From positions 1,178,001 to 1,242,000 of the forward strand of contig OX595997.1 of the NCBI GenBank assembly GCA_951394045.1: a stretch of DNA of 64,000 nucleotides, in the 5' to 3' direction. The notes beneath the pieces were generated by a model. That model saw only the letters and a list, made by a program, of their open reading frames with translations. It was not told the DNA's origin and ran no database searches. The position numbers and the translations under genes are program-made. The first letter of the stretch is position 1; each line of letters opens with the position of its first letter. The DNA comes from Nitzschia sp. DOCU1. Its lineage: Eukaryota; Bacillariophyta; Bacillariophyceae; Bacillariales; Bacillariaceae. Shown here piece after piece: positions 52,434 through 62,911 of the stretch.

Positions 52434-53246
52434 ATGTCACTACTACCAAACAATATCCTCGACCTGGTCGAGGAAGCTGCAGCTCTCATGGGAAAAATGC
52501 AATACCGAAACGCAGGGTCGGCGCTAACCAGGGCGCTCAAACAGAGCAAGGAATTGCTCGTGACCTTCTCGGAGAGTGATCGAACCGAGACCACCTTCTG
52601 CGAACAAACTTCAGTACTTGGTTGCCAGATAATTCTAGATGCCTGCATGGCAAGGTCCTTCTGCATCCCCGACGCACACACTCCTTCAGACTGCTCATCA
52701 TCGGTGCCGACATTCTGCTGGACGGGAGAGGATGGAAGTGTTCATGAGTACTATGTCCATTCAGCCCCGGCCGTTCTCACGTCGCTCGATCTCAAGTCGG
52801 AACTTCTGCGGAAGATCCCACCGAACAGCCTGAACATGGTGCTCTCGCTGGTAATCATCTTCAACCTCGCGCTTACAAACCATTTACAAGCCTTGGAAGA
52901 CATGAGGAACGGTAGTTCCGCCGAGGCAACCACCACGAGATCCGCTCTTTCTCGGGCCATGAGCCTCTACGGGCATTCAGAGATTCTAATGCACCAGCTG
53001 CAGCTTCAGTCATGCTGGTTGCTGGGCCTTGCCATTTCCAACAACAAGGCCAATATCCTCAAGATGATGGGGGATGAAATGGGAGCCAACGATAAATTCC
53101 AGAGCATTCTATCGGGCCTGTGCTGCTTGAACCAATGCTACCGATACAGCGCAGAGCGTCTGCCACCAGTTTCCATTCTTGAGGGCTATTACCACAACAC
53201 ATCTGGTTTGGTCTTGCGAGGATCGTGCACTGCCGAAGCGGCATAA
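52434..53246 (+). CDS. Hypothetical TPR-like helical protein
   Basis: Encodes 270 aa. It is predominantly alpha-helical, with a first hairpin MGKMQYRNAGSALTRALKQSKELL that resembles a TPR unit, and two longer helices around 135-190. The centre has several cysteines (FCIPDAHTPSDCSSSVPTFCW). No signal peptide or membrane helix. Proteins with this shape, beginning with paired small helices and ending in a Leu/Cys-rich bundle, are common but unnamed in diatoms (impression only). No function assigned. Confidence 0.65.
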   Translation: MSLLPNNILDLVEEAAALMGKMQYRNAGSALTRALKQSKELLVTFSESDRTETTFCEQTSVLGCQIILDACMARSFCIPDAHTPSDCSSSVPTFCWTGEDGSVHEYYVHSAPAVLTSLDLKSELLRKIPPNSLNMVLSLVIIFNLALTNHLQALEDMRNGSSAEATTTRSALSRAMSLYGHSEILMHQLQLQSCWLLGLAISNNKANILKMMGDEMGANDKFQSILSGLCCLNQCYRYSAERLPPVSILEGYYHNTSGLVLRGSCTAEAA

Positions 53247-53800
53247 CTTGTTCAAACTTGTTCGTTACCAACACACCAAAGCTATTTCACACCGGGGTTT
53301 CCAACACACCACACATTGCGATTTTGATACCATTCCAGCCAACATATACACCATAGAAAGTTAAGCTGGTACACTTTTTGTCACAGTTTATCCTGTATCG
53401 TAACTTGTGCAGAGTAGGAGGTTGAAGCCCATGTCTCATGGGACGATCCCTCAACGGAGAAACAAAAGTGCGGCCGGGTCTCTAGTTCATACTGTAGCTG
53501 CAAGGCGTGTGTGGCAATCGAAATCGCAAGGTGTGTAAGAAAGAAATGGATTGCGAAAGTGGAATCCAAGGCTCCCTCCAAGCAACATCAAAACACGCGG
53601 CAAACCACGACGTCGATCTGGTTCGCAATCATTGGAGGGCGTCATTGTCAAAACGAAAGGCGAAAATTCTGACGCGCATGGAAAGGTGAATGGTATGGTA
53701 GGTACCTTATTACGTTTCTCGTGAACAGATTCACAATTGGTAGGGAGCTCGGCCTTCAATGTATGTATGGTTGGGTAGCTGGTACCAGGTATTGGGGATG
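53247..53800. other. Flank of the LTR retrotransposon
   Basis: About 550 bp without a gene. The last bases (AGCTGGTACCAGGTATTGGGG) match the end of the 236-bp repeat unit at 59050-59070, so this is the left remnant of the repeat into which the LTR element jumped. Confidence 0.55.
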
Positions 53801-53944
53801 TGATGACGTCGTTGCCCTCTTCGCACCTCCACTGACGTATGCACACATACGCATGTCATCCCTCATTAGTTCACCGGCATGGAGCCCTCCTGCCTCGTAG
53901 CCCTCATAATACTGGATAGTTGATTGTCTCTCACGCGTAGTTCA
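53801..53944 (+). repeat. 5' LTR (144 bp)
   Basis: Begins TG, ends CA. Identical to the 3' copy. Contains two TGACGT cores (TGACGTC near the start, TGACGTA about 27 bases later), the type bound by bZIP factors including diatom aureochromes. Confidence 0.95.
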
Positions 53945-54079
53945 CTCTGAATTCAGAAAGCGATTCGCGTACAATCAGTACTATCTTCTACGAGACCGGC
54001 AAGTGAAATTTGTTTCATCTGTCGGCTTTTACCTTCCTCTCTCTTTGCTATAGGTTACGAGTTTTCCCATCCTATCACC

Positions 54080-55342
54080 ATGAGTCTTTCGGCGACTGCT
54101 GCTGCCAGTCGTGCTCCTGTGATTCCGTTGATAACGGAGCTGAAATTGAACGAATTGCGTCAAGCGTCAATCGTTGCGACAGTCAACATCGGAACGAATA
54201 ATGCCCCGGTGCATGAAAAACGCAAGGTGCAGGTTCCCTTAGCGGATGAACTCAATATCGAATTGATTCTCCGTACAATCGAAGAATTTCATGATGTCGC
54301 AGGCGCAGGGCGACTCAACTTATCGACTGGTCCCAAGAAGTTCGACAAGTTCCGTGAATGTCTCAGGGGCACCATCCGAGATCAATGGGATATTGCTCGA
54401 GCTACTCAAGACACTGAGACTAACGAAACTTTCAAGCTCGCTATTGCTGAGTTTATCAAGAAGTTCTTGCGGGAATCCGACATCCCCAAGCAAAAACTCT
54501 ATATGGATACTTCTCCCAAACCTTACCGGCTCTCTGTCCCAGAATTGGCTGCACGATACCGGTTCCTGAATCGATTGATGAAGTGGTTCCCAGGTGCAGA
54601 CAACACAGAACCGTATTCAGAACTCGAACTCAAGTACTTGTTGCACATGGCGATGCTCCAAGAATGGAAAGACAACTTTGGACGGAGTAATCTGTCAGTG
54701 GTGACTTCTTCTTACGAGGATATTACCAACTACTTTGCTGAACAAGAGCAAATCCATAACAGGATTCGTGAACGAAACATGGCTCGTGGTGGAGGACGAG
54801 GTGGACGTGGTCGCACTCCACATGGTTATCAAGGACGCGGCTACACTGGTGGTCGTGGTTATAATGGGGGTAATTACTATCGTCAAGGACGCAGTGGATA
54901 TTACGGTGACCAAGGTCATCAGGGTCGTGGTTATTACGCTCCGGTCCCTCCAACGGCACCAAGACAACAAGGAAATTACACTCCTCAAGCTCAATATCGG
55001 CGCTTGAACACTCCGCCATCAAGGGTTAGTACGGGGTCAAGCGCGTCTCCAGGGCGTTTTCAAGCTTACCAAGGACGTGGATTTGCAGGGCGTGGTAGAT
55101 TCCAGCCCGTTCGCATTCAACAAGCGACGCATTATGTTGACGATTCATCAGCTTACCTAGCTGATCCAGGTCACGATGTGCATTATTCGCATCATGAACC
55201 GGCAGCGGAGTCGAATACCCAAGACAACTATCTCGTTAACGAAGACGAGGGTGCTGAAGAAGATTACCAAGAAGAAGTGGATCACGAAGCATACTTTCAA
55301 GGCCACGGTGAAGAGGATTATTATGATGATGGTCAATGGTGA
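54080..55342 (+). CDS. gag protein of the LTR retrotransposon
   Basis: Encodes 420 aa starting MSLSATAAAS. The first 240 residues are a helical capsid-like region. Residues 240-360 are packed with RGG/GRG and Tyr repeats (GRGRTPHGYQ, GYTGGRGYNGG) that would bind RNA in place of the usual CCHC zinc knuckle, which is absent. The C terminus is strongly acidic. It ends TGG TGA CTG, and the same frame stays open into pol, so a fraction may be read through. Confidence 0.88.
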   Translation: MSLSATAAASRAPVIPLITELKLNELRQASIVATVNIGTNNAPVHEKRKVQVPLADELNIELILRTIEEFHDVAGAGRLNLSTGPKKFDKFRECLRGTIRDQWDIARATQDTETNETFKLAIAEFIKKFLRESDIPKQKLYMDTSPKPYRLSVPELAARYRFLNRLMKWFPGADNTEPYSELELKYLLHMAMLQEWKDNFGRSNLSVVTSSYEDITNYFAEQEQIHNRIRERNMARGGGRGGRGRTPHGYQGRGYTGGRGYNGGNYYRQGRSGYYGDQGHQGRGYYAPVPPTAPRQQGNYTPQAQYRRLNTPPSRVSTGSSASPGRFQAYQGRGFAGRGRFQPVRIQQATHYVDDSSAYLADPGHDVHYSHHEPAAESNTQDNYLVNEDEGAEEDYQEEVDHEAYFQGHGEEDYYDDGQW

Positions 55343-55366
55343 CTGTCAGAACAAGAGGATTCTTTC

Positions 55367-58300
55367 ATGGGAGAAAAGGATCCTGGGGGTCAAGAAGCGC
55401 TCGATTATGTTCCATCTACCAATTTATCATTTCAAGAAAATAAAAAAAGTTATGTGTTCAAAGTCCTTTTGGATTCCGGCTCAACTACATCATGGGTTCG
55501 AAAGATGTCGATGAAAGGCAAAGGGGTATCGCCTTTCAAGATTGCACCCACAACGGGCACGACCTTAGCCGGCAAACTCAAGGCAAATGAAGCAGTGAAA
55601 CTGTCTGACATTGTACTACAAGAACTCGATCCTCATCGTACGATCGAGCGTGTGACCTTTCAAGTCTTTGATGCACCGTGTCGATACGATGCTATCATTG
55701 GCAGGAACGTGCTTACTAAGTTGGGAATTATTCTTGACTTCAAGAACAAGACGATTGAGTGGGATGAAAAGTTAACTCCGATGGTTATGGTTCCCTTACC
55801 GCCACAGCTCCAATGTAATGACGATGCTTTTCGCTCTGATACCATTGGAAAAGTTGACGATTCGGGATATCATTCAAAAACCATTCGTGAAAGTAACTAT
55901 GGGAAAGTAGATGTTGGTGAAGTTGTTAATGCATGTTCTCACTTGTCGTCTTCGCAAAAACGAGATTTGAAACGTGTTTTACAGAAATTTGAGACATTGT
56001 TTGATGGTACTCTAAAGGTTTATCCCGATGAAAAGATTCATTTGGATTTGGACCCGACTGTGAAACCGCATTGCGCGCGCACTTATCCGATACCGCGGAC
56101 ACAGTTGGAGGTCTTCAAGAAAGAACTCGATCGACTAGAACGAGAAGGTGTGCTCTCCAAGACAAGGCGATCAGAGTGGATTGCCGGATCCTTCATTATC
56201 CCAAAGAAGGATGGAAGCGTTCGTTGGATTTCGGACTTTCGCGCTTTGAACAAGGCAATTCGGCGCAAAGTCTATCCAATCCCTCGTATTGCGGATATCC
56301 TTTCTCGGCGCACGGGATACAAGTTTCTCACGAAACTTGACATCTCGATGCAGTATTACACTTTCGAGCTCGATGACGAAGCAAAGGATTTGTGTACTAT
56401 CGCAACTCCCTTTGGTTTGTACAAGTACAATCGACTGCCAATGGGGCTTTCAATTAGTCCCGATGCGGCCCAAGATATCATGGAACGCGTATTAGCGGAC
56501 ATCAAAGACATTGAAGTGTACATCGATGATATTGCATGTTTCAGCAATTCTTGGAAAGAACATCTTGAATTATTGGAACGTGTCTTGTCAGTTCTCCAAG
56601 CCAAGAATTTTACGATCAACCCGAAGAAATGTGAATGGGCAGTCAAAGAGACTGATTTTCTTGGATACTGGCTGACTCCTACTGGGGTGAAGCCATGGAA
56701 GAAAAAGGTGGATGCTATTTTACGCATGCAGAAACCAAAGACGGTTAAGGAACTACGATCGTTTCTGGGACTCGTTAATTTCTATCGCGACATGTGGCCA
56801 AAACGTTCCCATGTGTTGGCGCCGTTGACTAACCTAACAGGGAAGTCAACATTCGAATGGACTGCTACTTGCGACAAAGCTTTTCAAGAAATGAAGGCCC
56901 TTGCTGCAATGGATGTGCTGCTGAAGTATCCCGATCACAACAAGCCGTTTGTGATTGAAACCGATTCGTCAGATTACCAGCTTGGAGCCGTGATCCTCCA
57001 GGCCGGTTATCCGGTCGCGTATTATTCAAGAAAACTGACGCCGGCACAAATGAATTATACCACGATAGAGAAAGAATTGTTGAGTATTGTGGAGACTTTG
57101 AAGACGTTTCGCACAATGCTCTATGGGGCTGAGCTTCACATACACACAGACCACAAGAATCTTACATATTCGATGACGCAATACACAACCCAACGTGTGC
57201 TTCGGTGGCGTCTTTTGCTTGAAGATTTTGGAGCCAAGTTCTACTACAAGAAAGGAGAAACAAATGTTGTTGCGGATGCTCTCAGCCGAGTGCCCCGCTT
57301 GAATGACACTGCATCTTCCACACAAAGCTCTGCTCCCATTGATCCGATTCTTTATTATGAAGAATATGACGAAGACCACAGCGATGAGTATTATTTTGGT
57401 CCCTGTGCTGAACCACATTGTTTTCTTACCGATTGTTTGCTGTTCTATCCACGTTTTGACAATGACGAACGATATCCTTTCGACTTTGAAACGATTTCCC
57501 ATTATCAAACCCAGGACACAGCACTGCAAGACCTTTTACGAAACAATCCTGACATGTATTCAAAACGTCCGATGGGCGGCGCAGAGATCATCTGCATCGG
57601 TGAAACCGATACTGGAGACTCCAGTGGGCTGATAGCCTTACCACGACAAATGGTTGTGCCACTTTTGAAATATTATCACGGTCTGCTAGGCCACGCCGAA
57701 GCGGCGACAAAACTCGAAAAAACGGTGCGACGGCACTTTTCTCATCCCGACATTGGCAAGAAAGCCAAGGAGTTGATTGTTAACTGTGATATTTGCAAGC
57801 GTATGAAGTATTCCAGGTTGAATTACGGCGAACTTCCAATCCGTGAAATCTCTCATGTTTTGCCCTGGCAGCAAGTCCATGTCGACATGATCGGCCCTTG
57901 GCAGCTCAAGGTTAACAAAACAAATATCAAGATTGAAGCGTTGACCTGCATTGAACCCGTTCTCAACCTTCTTGAGATCTATCGATGTAATAACAAGAAG
58001 GGCAACACCGTGACGCGTGCTTTCGAAAATGGATACTTGTCTCGATATCCTCGTCCATTGGAATGTATTCATGACAATGGGCCCGAGTTCATTTGCGAGG
58101 AATTCCAAACTTTGCTCAAGAATATGGGAATCAAACGCAAACCCACAACGTCAAATAACCCACAGGCAAATGGGATCATTGAAGCTGTCCACAAAACGGT
58201 CGGCCAAGTTCTGCGAACATATATGGAACTCAAGCCTCCTCGAAATCAAGAAGAAGTGGAAACGTTGATTGAGAGTGCTCTCGCTACAGCGATGCATGCT

Positions 58301-58654
58301 TGTCGATGTTCAGCTCATCTTTCGCTTGGTGGCTTTTCGCCTGGCGCTCTAACATTTGGCAGGGATATGCTCCTCGATATTCCGTTGATTGCCGACATAC
58401 AGACACTGACTCAAGCACGACAGGCCAAGATTGATCAACGATTGTTGCGTGCCAACCAAAAACGACGTCCTCGAGATTTTCGCATTGGCCAACAAGTTTA
58501 TCTTGAACGTCCTCGTAAGCCCGGTGACAAATTGAAACCGTTGTTCACGGGACCTCATGATATTGTTCGGGTACACATTAACGGCACTGTAACTCTTCGT
58601 CGCGGTCCCAACCTTTTGGAACGAGTCAACATTCGGCGCATCAAACCCGTCTAA
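55367..58654 (+). CDS. pol polyprotein: protease, RT, RNase H, integrase
   Basis: Encodes 1095 aa from the first ATG after the gag stop, in the same reading frame as gag. Retropepsin-like protease has Asp36 in LLDSGST. Reverse transcriptase has YIDD with Asp387-Asp388. RNase H follows (ETDSSDYQLGAV...TDHKNL). Integrase has an H-H-C-C zinc region (HAEAATK...CDICKRMK) and the D,D35E core: Asp840 (VDMIGPW), Asp903 (HDNGPEF) and Glu939 (GIIEAVHK). No stop or missing catalytic residue is seen, so the enzyme set looks complete. The element copies itself through RNA and integrates. Confidence 0.96.
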   Translation: MGEKDPGGQEALDYVPSTNLSFQENKKSYVFKVLLDSGSTTSWVRKMSMKGKGVSPFKIAPTTGTTLAGKLKANEAVKLSDIVLQELDPHRTIERVTFQVFDAPCRYDAIIGRNVLTKLGIILDFKNKTIEWDEKLTPMVMVPLPPQLQCNDDAFRSDTIGKVDDSGYHSKTIRESNYGKVDVGEVVNACSHLSSSQKRDLKRVLQKFETLFDGTLKVYPDEKIHLDLDPTVKPHCARTYPIPRTQLEVFKKELDRLEREGVLSKTRRSEWIAGSFIIPKKDGSVRWISDFRALNKAIRRKVYPIPRIADILSRRTGYKFLTKLDISMQYYTFELDDEAKDLCTIATPFGLYKYNRLPMGLSISPDAAQDIMERVLADIKDIEVYIDDIACFSNSWKEHLELLERVLSVLQAKNFTINPKKCEWAVKETDFLGYWLTPTGVKPWKKKVDAILRMQKPKTVKELRSFLGLVNFYRDMWPKRSHVLAPLTNLTGKSTFEWTATCDKAFQEMKALAAMDVLLKYPDHNKPFVIETDSSDYQLGAVILQAGYPVAYYSRKLTPAQMNYTTIEKELLSIVETLKTFRTMLYGAELHIHTDHKNLTYSMTQYTTQRVLRWRLLLEDFGAKFYYKKGETNVVADALSRVPRLNDTASSTQSSAPIDPILYYEEYDEDHSDEYYFGPCAEPHCFLTDCLLFYPRFDNDERYPFDFETISHYQTQDTALQDLLRNNPDMYSKRPMGGAEIICIGETDTGDSSGLIALPRQMVVPLLKYYHGLLGHAEAATKLEKTVRRHFSHPDIGKKAKELIVNCDICKRMKYSRLNYGELPIREISHVLPWQQVHVDMIGPWQLKVNKTNIKIEALTCIEPVLNLLEIYRCNNKKGNTVTRAFENGYLSRYPRPLECIHDNGPEFICEEFQTLLKNMGIKRKPTTSNNPQANGIIEAVHKTVGQVLRTYMELKPPRNQEEVETLIESALATAMHACRCSAHLSLGGFSPGALTFGRDMLLDIPLIADIQTLTQARQAKIDQRLLRANQKRRPRDFRIGQQVYLERPRKPGDKLKPLFTGPHDIVRVHINGTVTLRRGPNLLERVNIRRIKPV

Positions 58655-58679
58655 CTACTTGTTTGACACTCCTCATGGT

Positions 58680-58688
58680 GGGGGAGAG
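58680..58688 (+). other. Polypurine tract
   Basis: GGGGGAGAG just upstream of the 3' LTR, where plus-strand DNA synthesis is primed. Confidence 0.7.
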
Positions 58689-58690
58689 TG

Positions 58691-58834
58691 TGATGACGTC
58701 GTTGCCCTCTTCGCACCTCCACTGACGTATGCACACATACGCATGTCATCCCTCATTAGTTCACCGGCATGGAGCCCTCCTGCCTCGTAGCCCTCATAAT
58801 ACTGGATAGTTGATTGTCTCTCACGCGTAGTTCA
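58691..58834 (+). repeat. 3' LTR (144 bp)
   Basis: Base-for-base identical to 53801-53944. Followed by GGATTTCAAAG, which carries the second target-site copy. Confidence 0.95.
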
Positions 58835-59275
58835 GGATTTCAAAGTTTCCTTGTGTCCGTGGAAGCTGAGTCCGCCTGCAGGTGCAACAGAAAGCATTGT
58901 GATTGGAGGATAAAAGATTTAAGATATTACAGCACGAATAATATATAAATGGAAATGGAAGTGCGTAAAAGAATTGGTCGTGCCGCCTAAACAGGTGATT
59001 GCAGGAAAATCTGGGATTCGGGGGATTTAGCGCATAAAGGTGGACACGTGCAGCTGGTACCAGGTGTTGGGGATGGCGAAATTTTCTTGTGTCCATGGAA
59101 GTTGATTTCGTCTGGAGGGGCAACAGAAAGCATTGTGATTGGAGGATAAAAGATATAAGATAATACAGCACGAATAACATATAAATGGAAGTGCGTAAAG
59201 AGAATTCGTCGTGCTTCCTGAACAGCTGTTTGCAGGAAAATTCGGGATTGGGGAGATTTAGTGCGTCAAGGTTGC
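58835..59275. repeat. 236-bp tandem duplication at the head of the Helitron-like element
   Basis: Copy A spans 58835-59070 and copy B starts at 59071. Both share GCAACAGAAAGCATTGTGAT, GGAGGATAAAAGAT, TACAGCACGAATAA and GGGATT(C/G)GGG(G/A)GATTTAG. Copy B runs straight into the coding part of the helicase element. The end of another unit is found before the 5' LTR. Confidence 0.82.
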
Positions 59276-62200
59276 GATAGAAACAGGGAAGAAGATCTAG
59301 AGCATGGAATTTTCCAAAGTCATCCAGTTTTTGCTCATGATGAATGTTCTTCGCAACGAATGTACAAGCGGCGATGCCAAGATGAAGCTGGAAACATGAT
59401 AGTACGTCAGCGTCGACAGAATGAGTACAAAATTGATGCTGTTGACAAGTCGACATTACGCGCCATGCGGCACAAACGCAAATGCCAAGAAATCGAAGGT
59501 CAACTTGCAACTTGTAAGAAATGTGGAGCAAAGCTGAAGTTGGATGATGTCGTGACAAAAGCAGTGCAATATCTCATGCAATCGGATCGCTACAGTTATC
59601 AAGATGACAACAAAAGATTGGATCATTACGTCTTCAACAATCAAATGGACGTTGAATGGTGGGAGCGCAGTGACAATGAGATTGCAAAACGAGGTTTCAT
59701 GAATAATGTCATCTCCAACATTCACCGATACCTTCATGCCAGACGATGTTTTCTGAAAGGATGCGAATGTTGCTTCAACTTGCCTGAGCAACCGAACGAT
59801 TCTAGCCGTCTTGTGACAAAAGCAACAAACGATGATTGGTGTGATCTGTATGGACGTCGCTATCCCCGTTGTTTATTCATCTATGAACCTGCTCGACGTA
59901 TTCAAGATGTATTCATGAATGTTCATTCTCCATTGTTGACAAGCTCACTAGGTTATAATACAAATGTCAGGGCAGGGATCAATGGACCGGCAGTCTTCTA
60001 TACTACTGGCTACAACACCAAGCCGACGCAAAAACAAGATAACGCCGACTTCAAAAACGTTTCTGACACAATGGCAAGGATGGTCGAACAGCGATTGCAA
60101 CAAACGGAGAGTGACATTTCACCACATGAAGAGGGATTCAAAAGAATGTTGGGAAGCATTTATTCCCACTGTCGTGCACATATATGTGCAGCCCCAATGG
60201 CACATTATTTGTCAATGCGGGAATCAAGATTTCGTTTCTCCCATGACACGGCAAACATTCCTGTTCATTCAGCAGCGTCTTGGATGTTGAAGAAAAAGAC
60301 CGGTGGAGTTTTTCGAGTTGTACATGGCAAACTTGCATTCTATTTACGACCAATGCATTACATTTATCGCGGGGAAAAGTTTCACTACATGTCATTCTTT
60401 CAGTTCTTTCAACGAACGGAGGTTTTGTGTCAAAGTGTCGCAACAAGTGTTTCAGACGAAGTATACGAATTTGATGAAGGACATCCATTACGCAGTACGC
60501 ATGCAATCGTTGAGCACCGTAAGCCAAAGGTGGGAGTCATTCCCTGGTCGTTTCTCACAAGTACGAATGAACTCGGTGGGTCGTTGTTGGATTCCACACC
60601 AGTCAACTCCGATTCGCAATACTATGAAAAGAGAGAAACATACTGCCGTCGGTTTCTTCTGTTGTTCAAACCATTTTGGAAATTTGAAGAACTATTGGGA
60701 GAACATGCATCCTACCAAGAAGCATTTCGAGCTAACTTATCTTTCATCACGGATGATGTGAAAAGAATTGCGAACCACATTCAAGACATTCACAATTCGC
60801 TACGAGTTCGATTGCCTACTAACCCATTGACAGATGAAACAACCTTGGAAGAAGAAGAAGAACCTACCATTATTGCGCGTTACGATGATTTTGATGCGGC
60901 GGCGAACGAAGCCCAACTGCGTAATGCAATCGCAGCGGAAAGTGATCTTTTCGGAACATCGTATGGACTGATCAATGGAGCTTATCGCGAAATTGCACCC
61001 AGTTTTGTCAGCAATGACGAAGTATCAAGTGCAATTATGATTTCGCCAGATGCAACACAATATACACCTTTACGCACAGTGATCGCTTATGCGCCGCCCC
61101 CCCCAACCCTTCACCAGCAATACTGCCGATGAGGATGATGTGCAACGACGGTTTGTTTGTTCTGTTGCCACCCTAAACACATTGGTATCGTCCACAGATG
61201 GTACATCGTACGAAACAGTAAATCAACCTAGATTCACCACGGGATCAAAAGACTCCATTATTGCATGGGGCAGACGCGACAGACTAGACGAGAAGCAACA
61301 ACGAGCATTTGAAGTGTTGGCAGCAACCTATGTCAAGACGTTTTACGATGATGCGACTAGTTTTGGTGATTTGCTTGCATTGGAAGGGCTGAAACAACTT
61401 ATCGCTAGACGCGATAGAAGCAACGCACCTTTGGTAATGTTCATCACCGGTCCAGCTGGTGCAGGAAAATGTAAGTATTGTATGACTGGAATGATTGATT
61501 TGCAAAAAGATTGGATTCATTGACTAAAACGTTTGCTATAGCGCGCATTCTTGAATCATTGATTGCATATGCAAAAGCTTTCAGTGCCAATATTGATCAC
61601 CAATTCACGTCAGATACCATTCGTGTTAGCGCAATGACGGGTGCAGCAGCAAGTGAGATTATGGGTGACACAACACATTGATTGTTTGGACTTTGGAAAG
61701 ATCGGGACGTTACGAATGAGGATATTCAAAGAGCAGCGGATACCCGTCTTTACATCATTGACGAGATTTCTTTCGCTCATATGGGAAATTTGGCTCGCAT
61801 TTCAGAACGGTGCAAAGAAGAATCTCAATGCCAAGAATATCCTTATGGGAGGATACCGATTCTTTTTCTGGGGGATTTTTGTCAACTTGAAGGTTTCGGA
61901 GGTACCCCAATTTACAAAGGACCGCCAAGTCCCATCTGGGAACTTGCATTGAATGTGATGGTCGAACTGGATGGTACTCATCGCTACAAGGATGATCCGG
62001 AACTCGGAGAAGCAATGGCACAAGCACGGGATGGGGACCCAACCAAACTAAGAGAAATTCTCGCAACTCGTGATATTGAAAATAATGACTTGGAAATCCC
62101 TCAAGATCTTACTGCTCGATATGCAGTTTACACTAATCGAAAAAGATCCGCAATAAACGCAAACGTGTTTCGATGCTACTTAGAGAGGTTTCATTACGAA

Positions 62201-62911
62201 GACGAAGCTACGCCAATACCAAATGGCGCAATCATCGTTCGGAGTTCAGGAAATTGGGGTGATTCAAAGATCCAGCTTGATGGGAAAACGCAACACTATC
62301 TTTGGGAAAACTGTTCCGATGCGCACGTTAAACAACAGTCCTACAAAGTTGATCCGTTCCTTGGGCTGTTCCGAGGTTGCGAATTGATGGTGAGTGACAA
62401 CATTGATGTGTCCAAAGGCATTGCCAATGGCACATGTTGCACGTTTGACCACATTGTTTTGAAACCGAATGCACAATTGACACCAATGAAAGTACATGAA
62501 CGTTGGGTCAATACCGTCGACATCAATGATGTGAATCTTATGAAACTGAAATACAAGGAGAAGCGTGATCTCCGACTAGATGACACTTTCGATCTGCTAC
62601 CTACCAACAAGAAGTTGACAGTACAAATGCCGTTCGAAGGGCGCCTCCTGAAGGCGCAAATGGATTTAAAACATGTTCCAGCGGTGTTAAACTACGCAAC
62701 AACTGTGCATAAACTCCAAGGTAAATCAATGGACAGCTTGGTGATAATGGATTGGAGCCATACCCGCAATTGGGCCTATGTGGTTCTTTCACGTGTACGA
62801 ACTCGACACGGTTTGTTTCTGATGAAACCTATGCCAGAAGATATTTCGTTTACCCCAGATCCTGACTACTTGCCAATGATGGAGCGTTTGAGAAACAGAT
62901 TGAATCCTTGA
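59261..62911 (+). pseudogene. Helitron-like replicase/PIF1 helicase, broken by frameshift and stop
   Basis: First segment (59261-61132): a Cys-containing N-terminal region (CKKCGAKL, then CFLKGCECCF) and a Helitron-associated block with KPTQKQDN, APMAHYLSMRESRFRFSHD. Second segment (61089-61471): linker and Walker A GPAGAGK. A 70-nt GT-AG intron (61472-61541) follows. Third segment: Walker B YIIDEISF, ILFLGDFCQL, and the terminal VHKLQGK...SRVRTRHGLFL. Two lesions: segments 1 and 2 are in different frames around an eight-C run (61097-61104), and a TGA (61679-61681) replaces the usual Ser in the THSLFGLWK block. There is no ATG at the very start. The helicase would otherwise be nearly full length, so it died recently. 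Confidence 0.85.

Larger units (their letters stand above)
53801..58834 (+). mobile_element. Ty3/gypsy-type LTR retrotransposon, 5.03 kb
   Basis: Two identical 144-bp LTRs (TGATGACGTC...GTAGTTCA) enclose gag and pol in the order protease, reverse transcriptase, RNase H, integrase, which defines the Ty3/gypsy order. Flanks read GGAT on both sides, a 4- to 5-bp target duplication. A purine tract precedes the 3' LTR. Identical LTRs and open frames mark a recent insertion. No tRNA-type primer-binding site starting TGG follows the 5' LTR. Confidence 0.95.
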
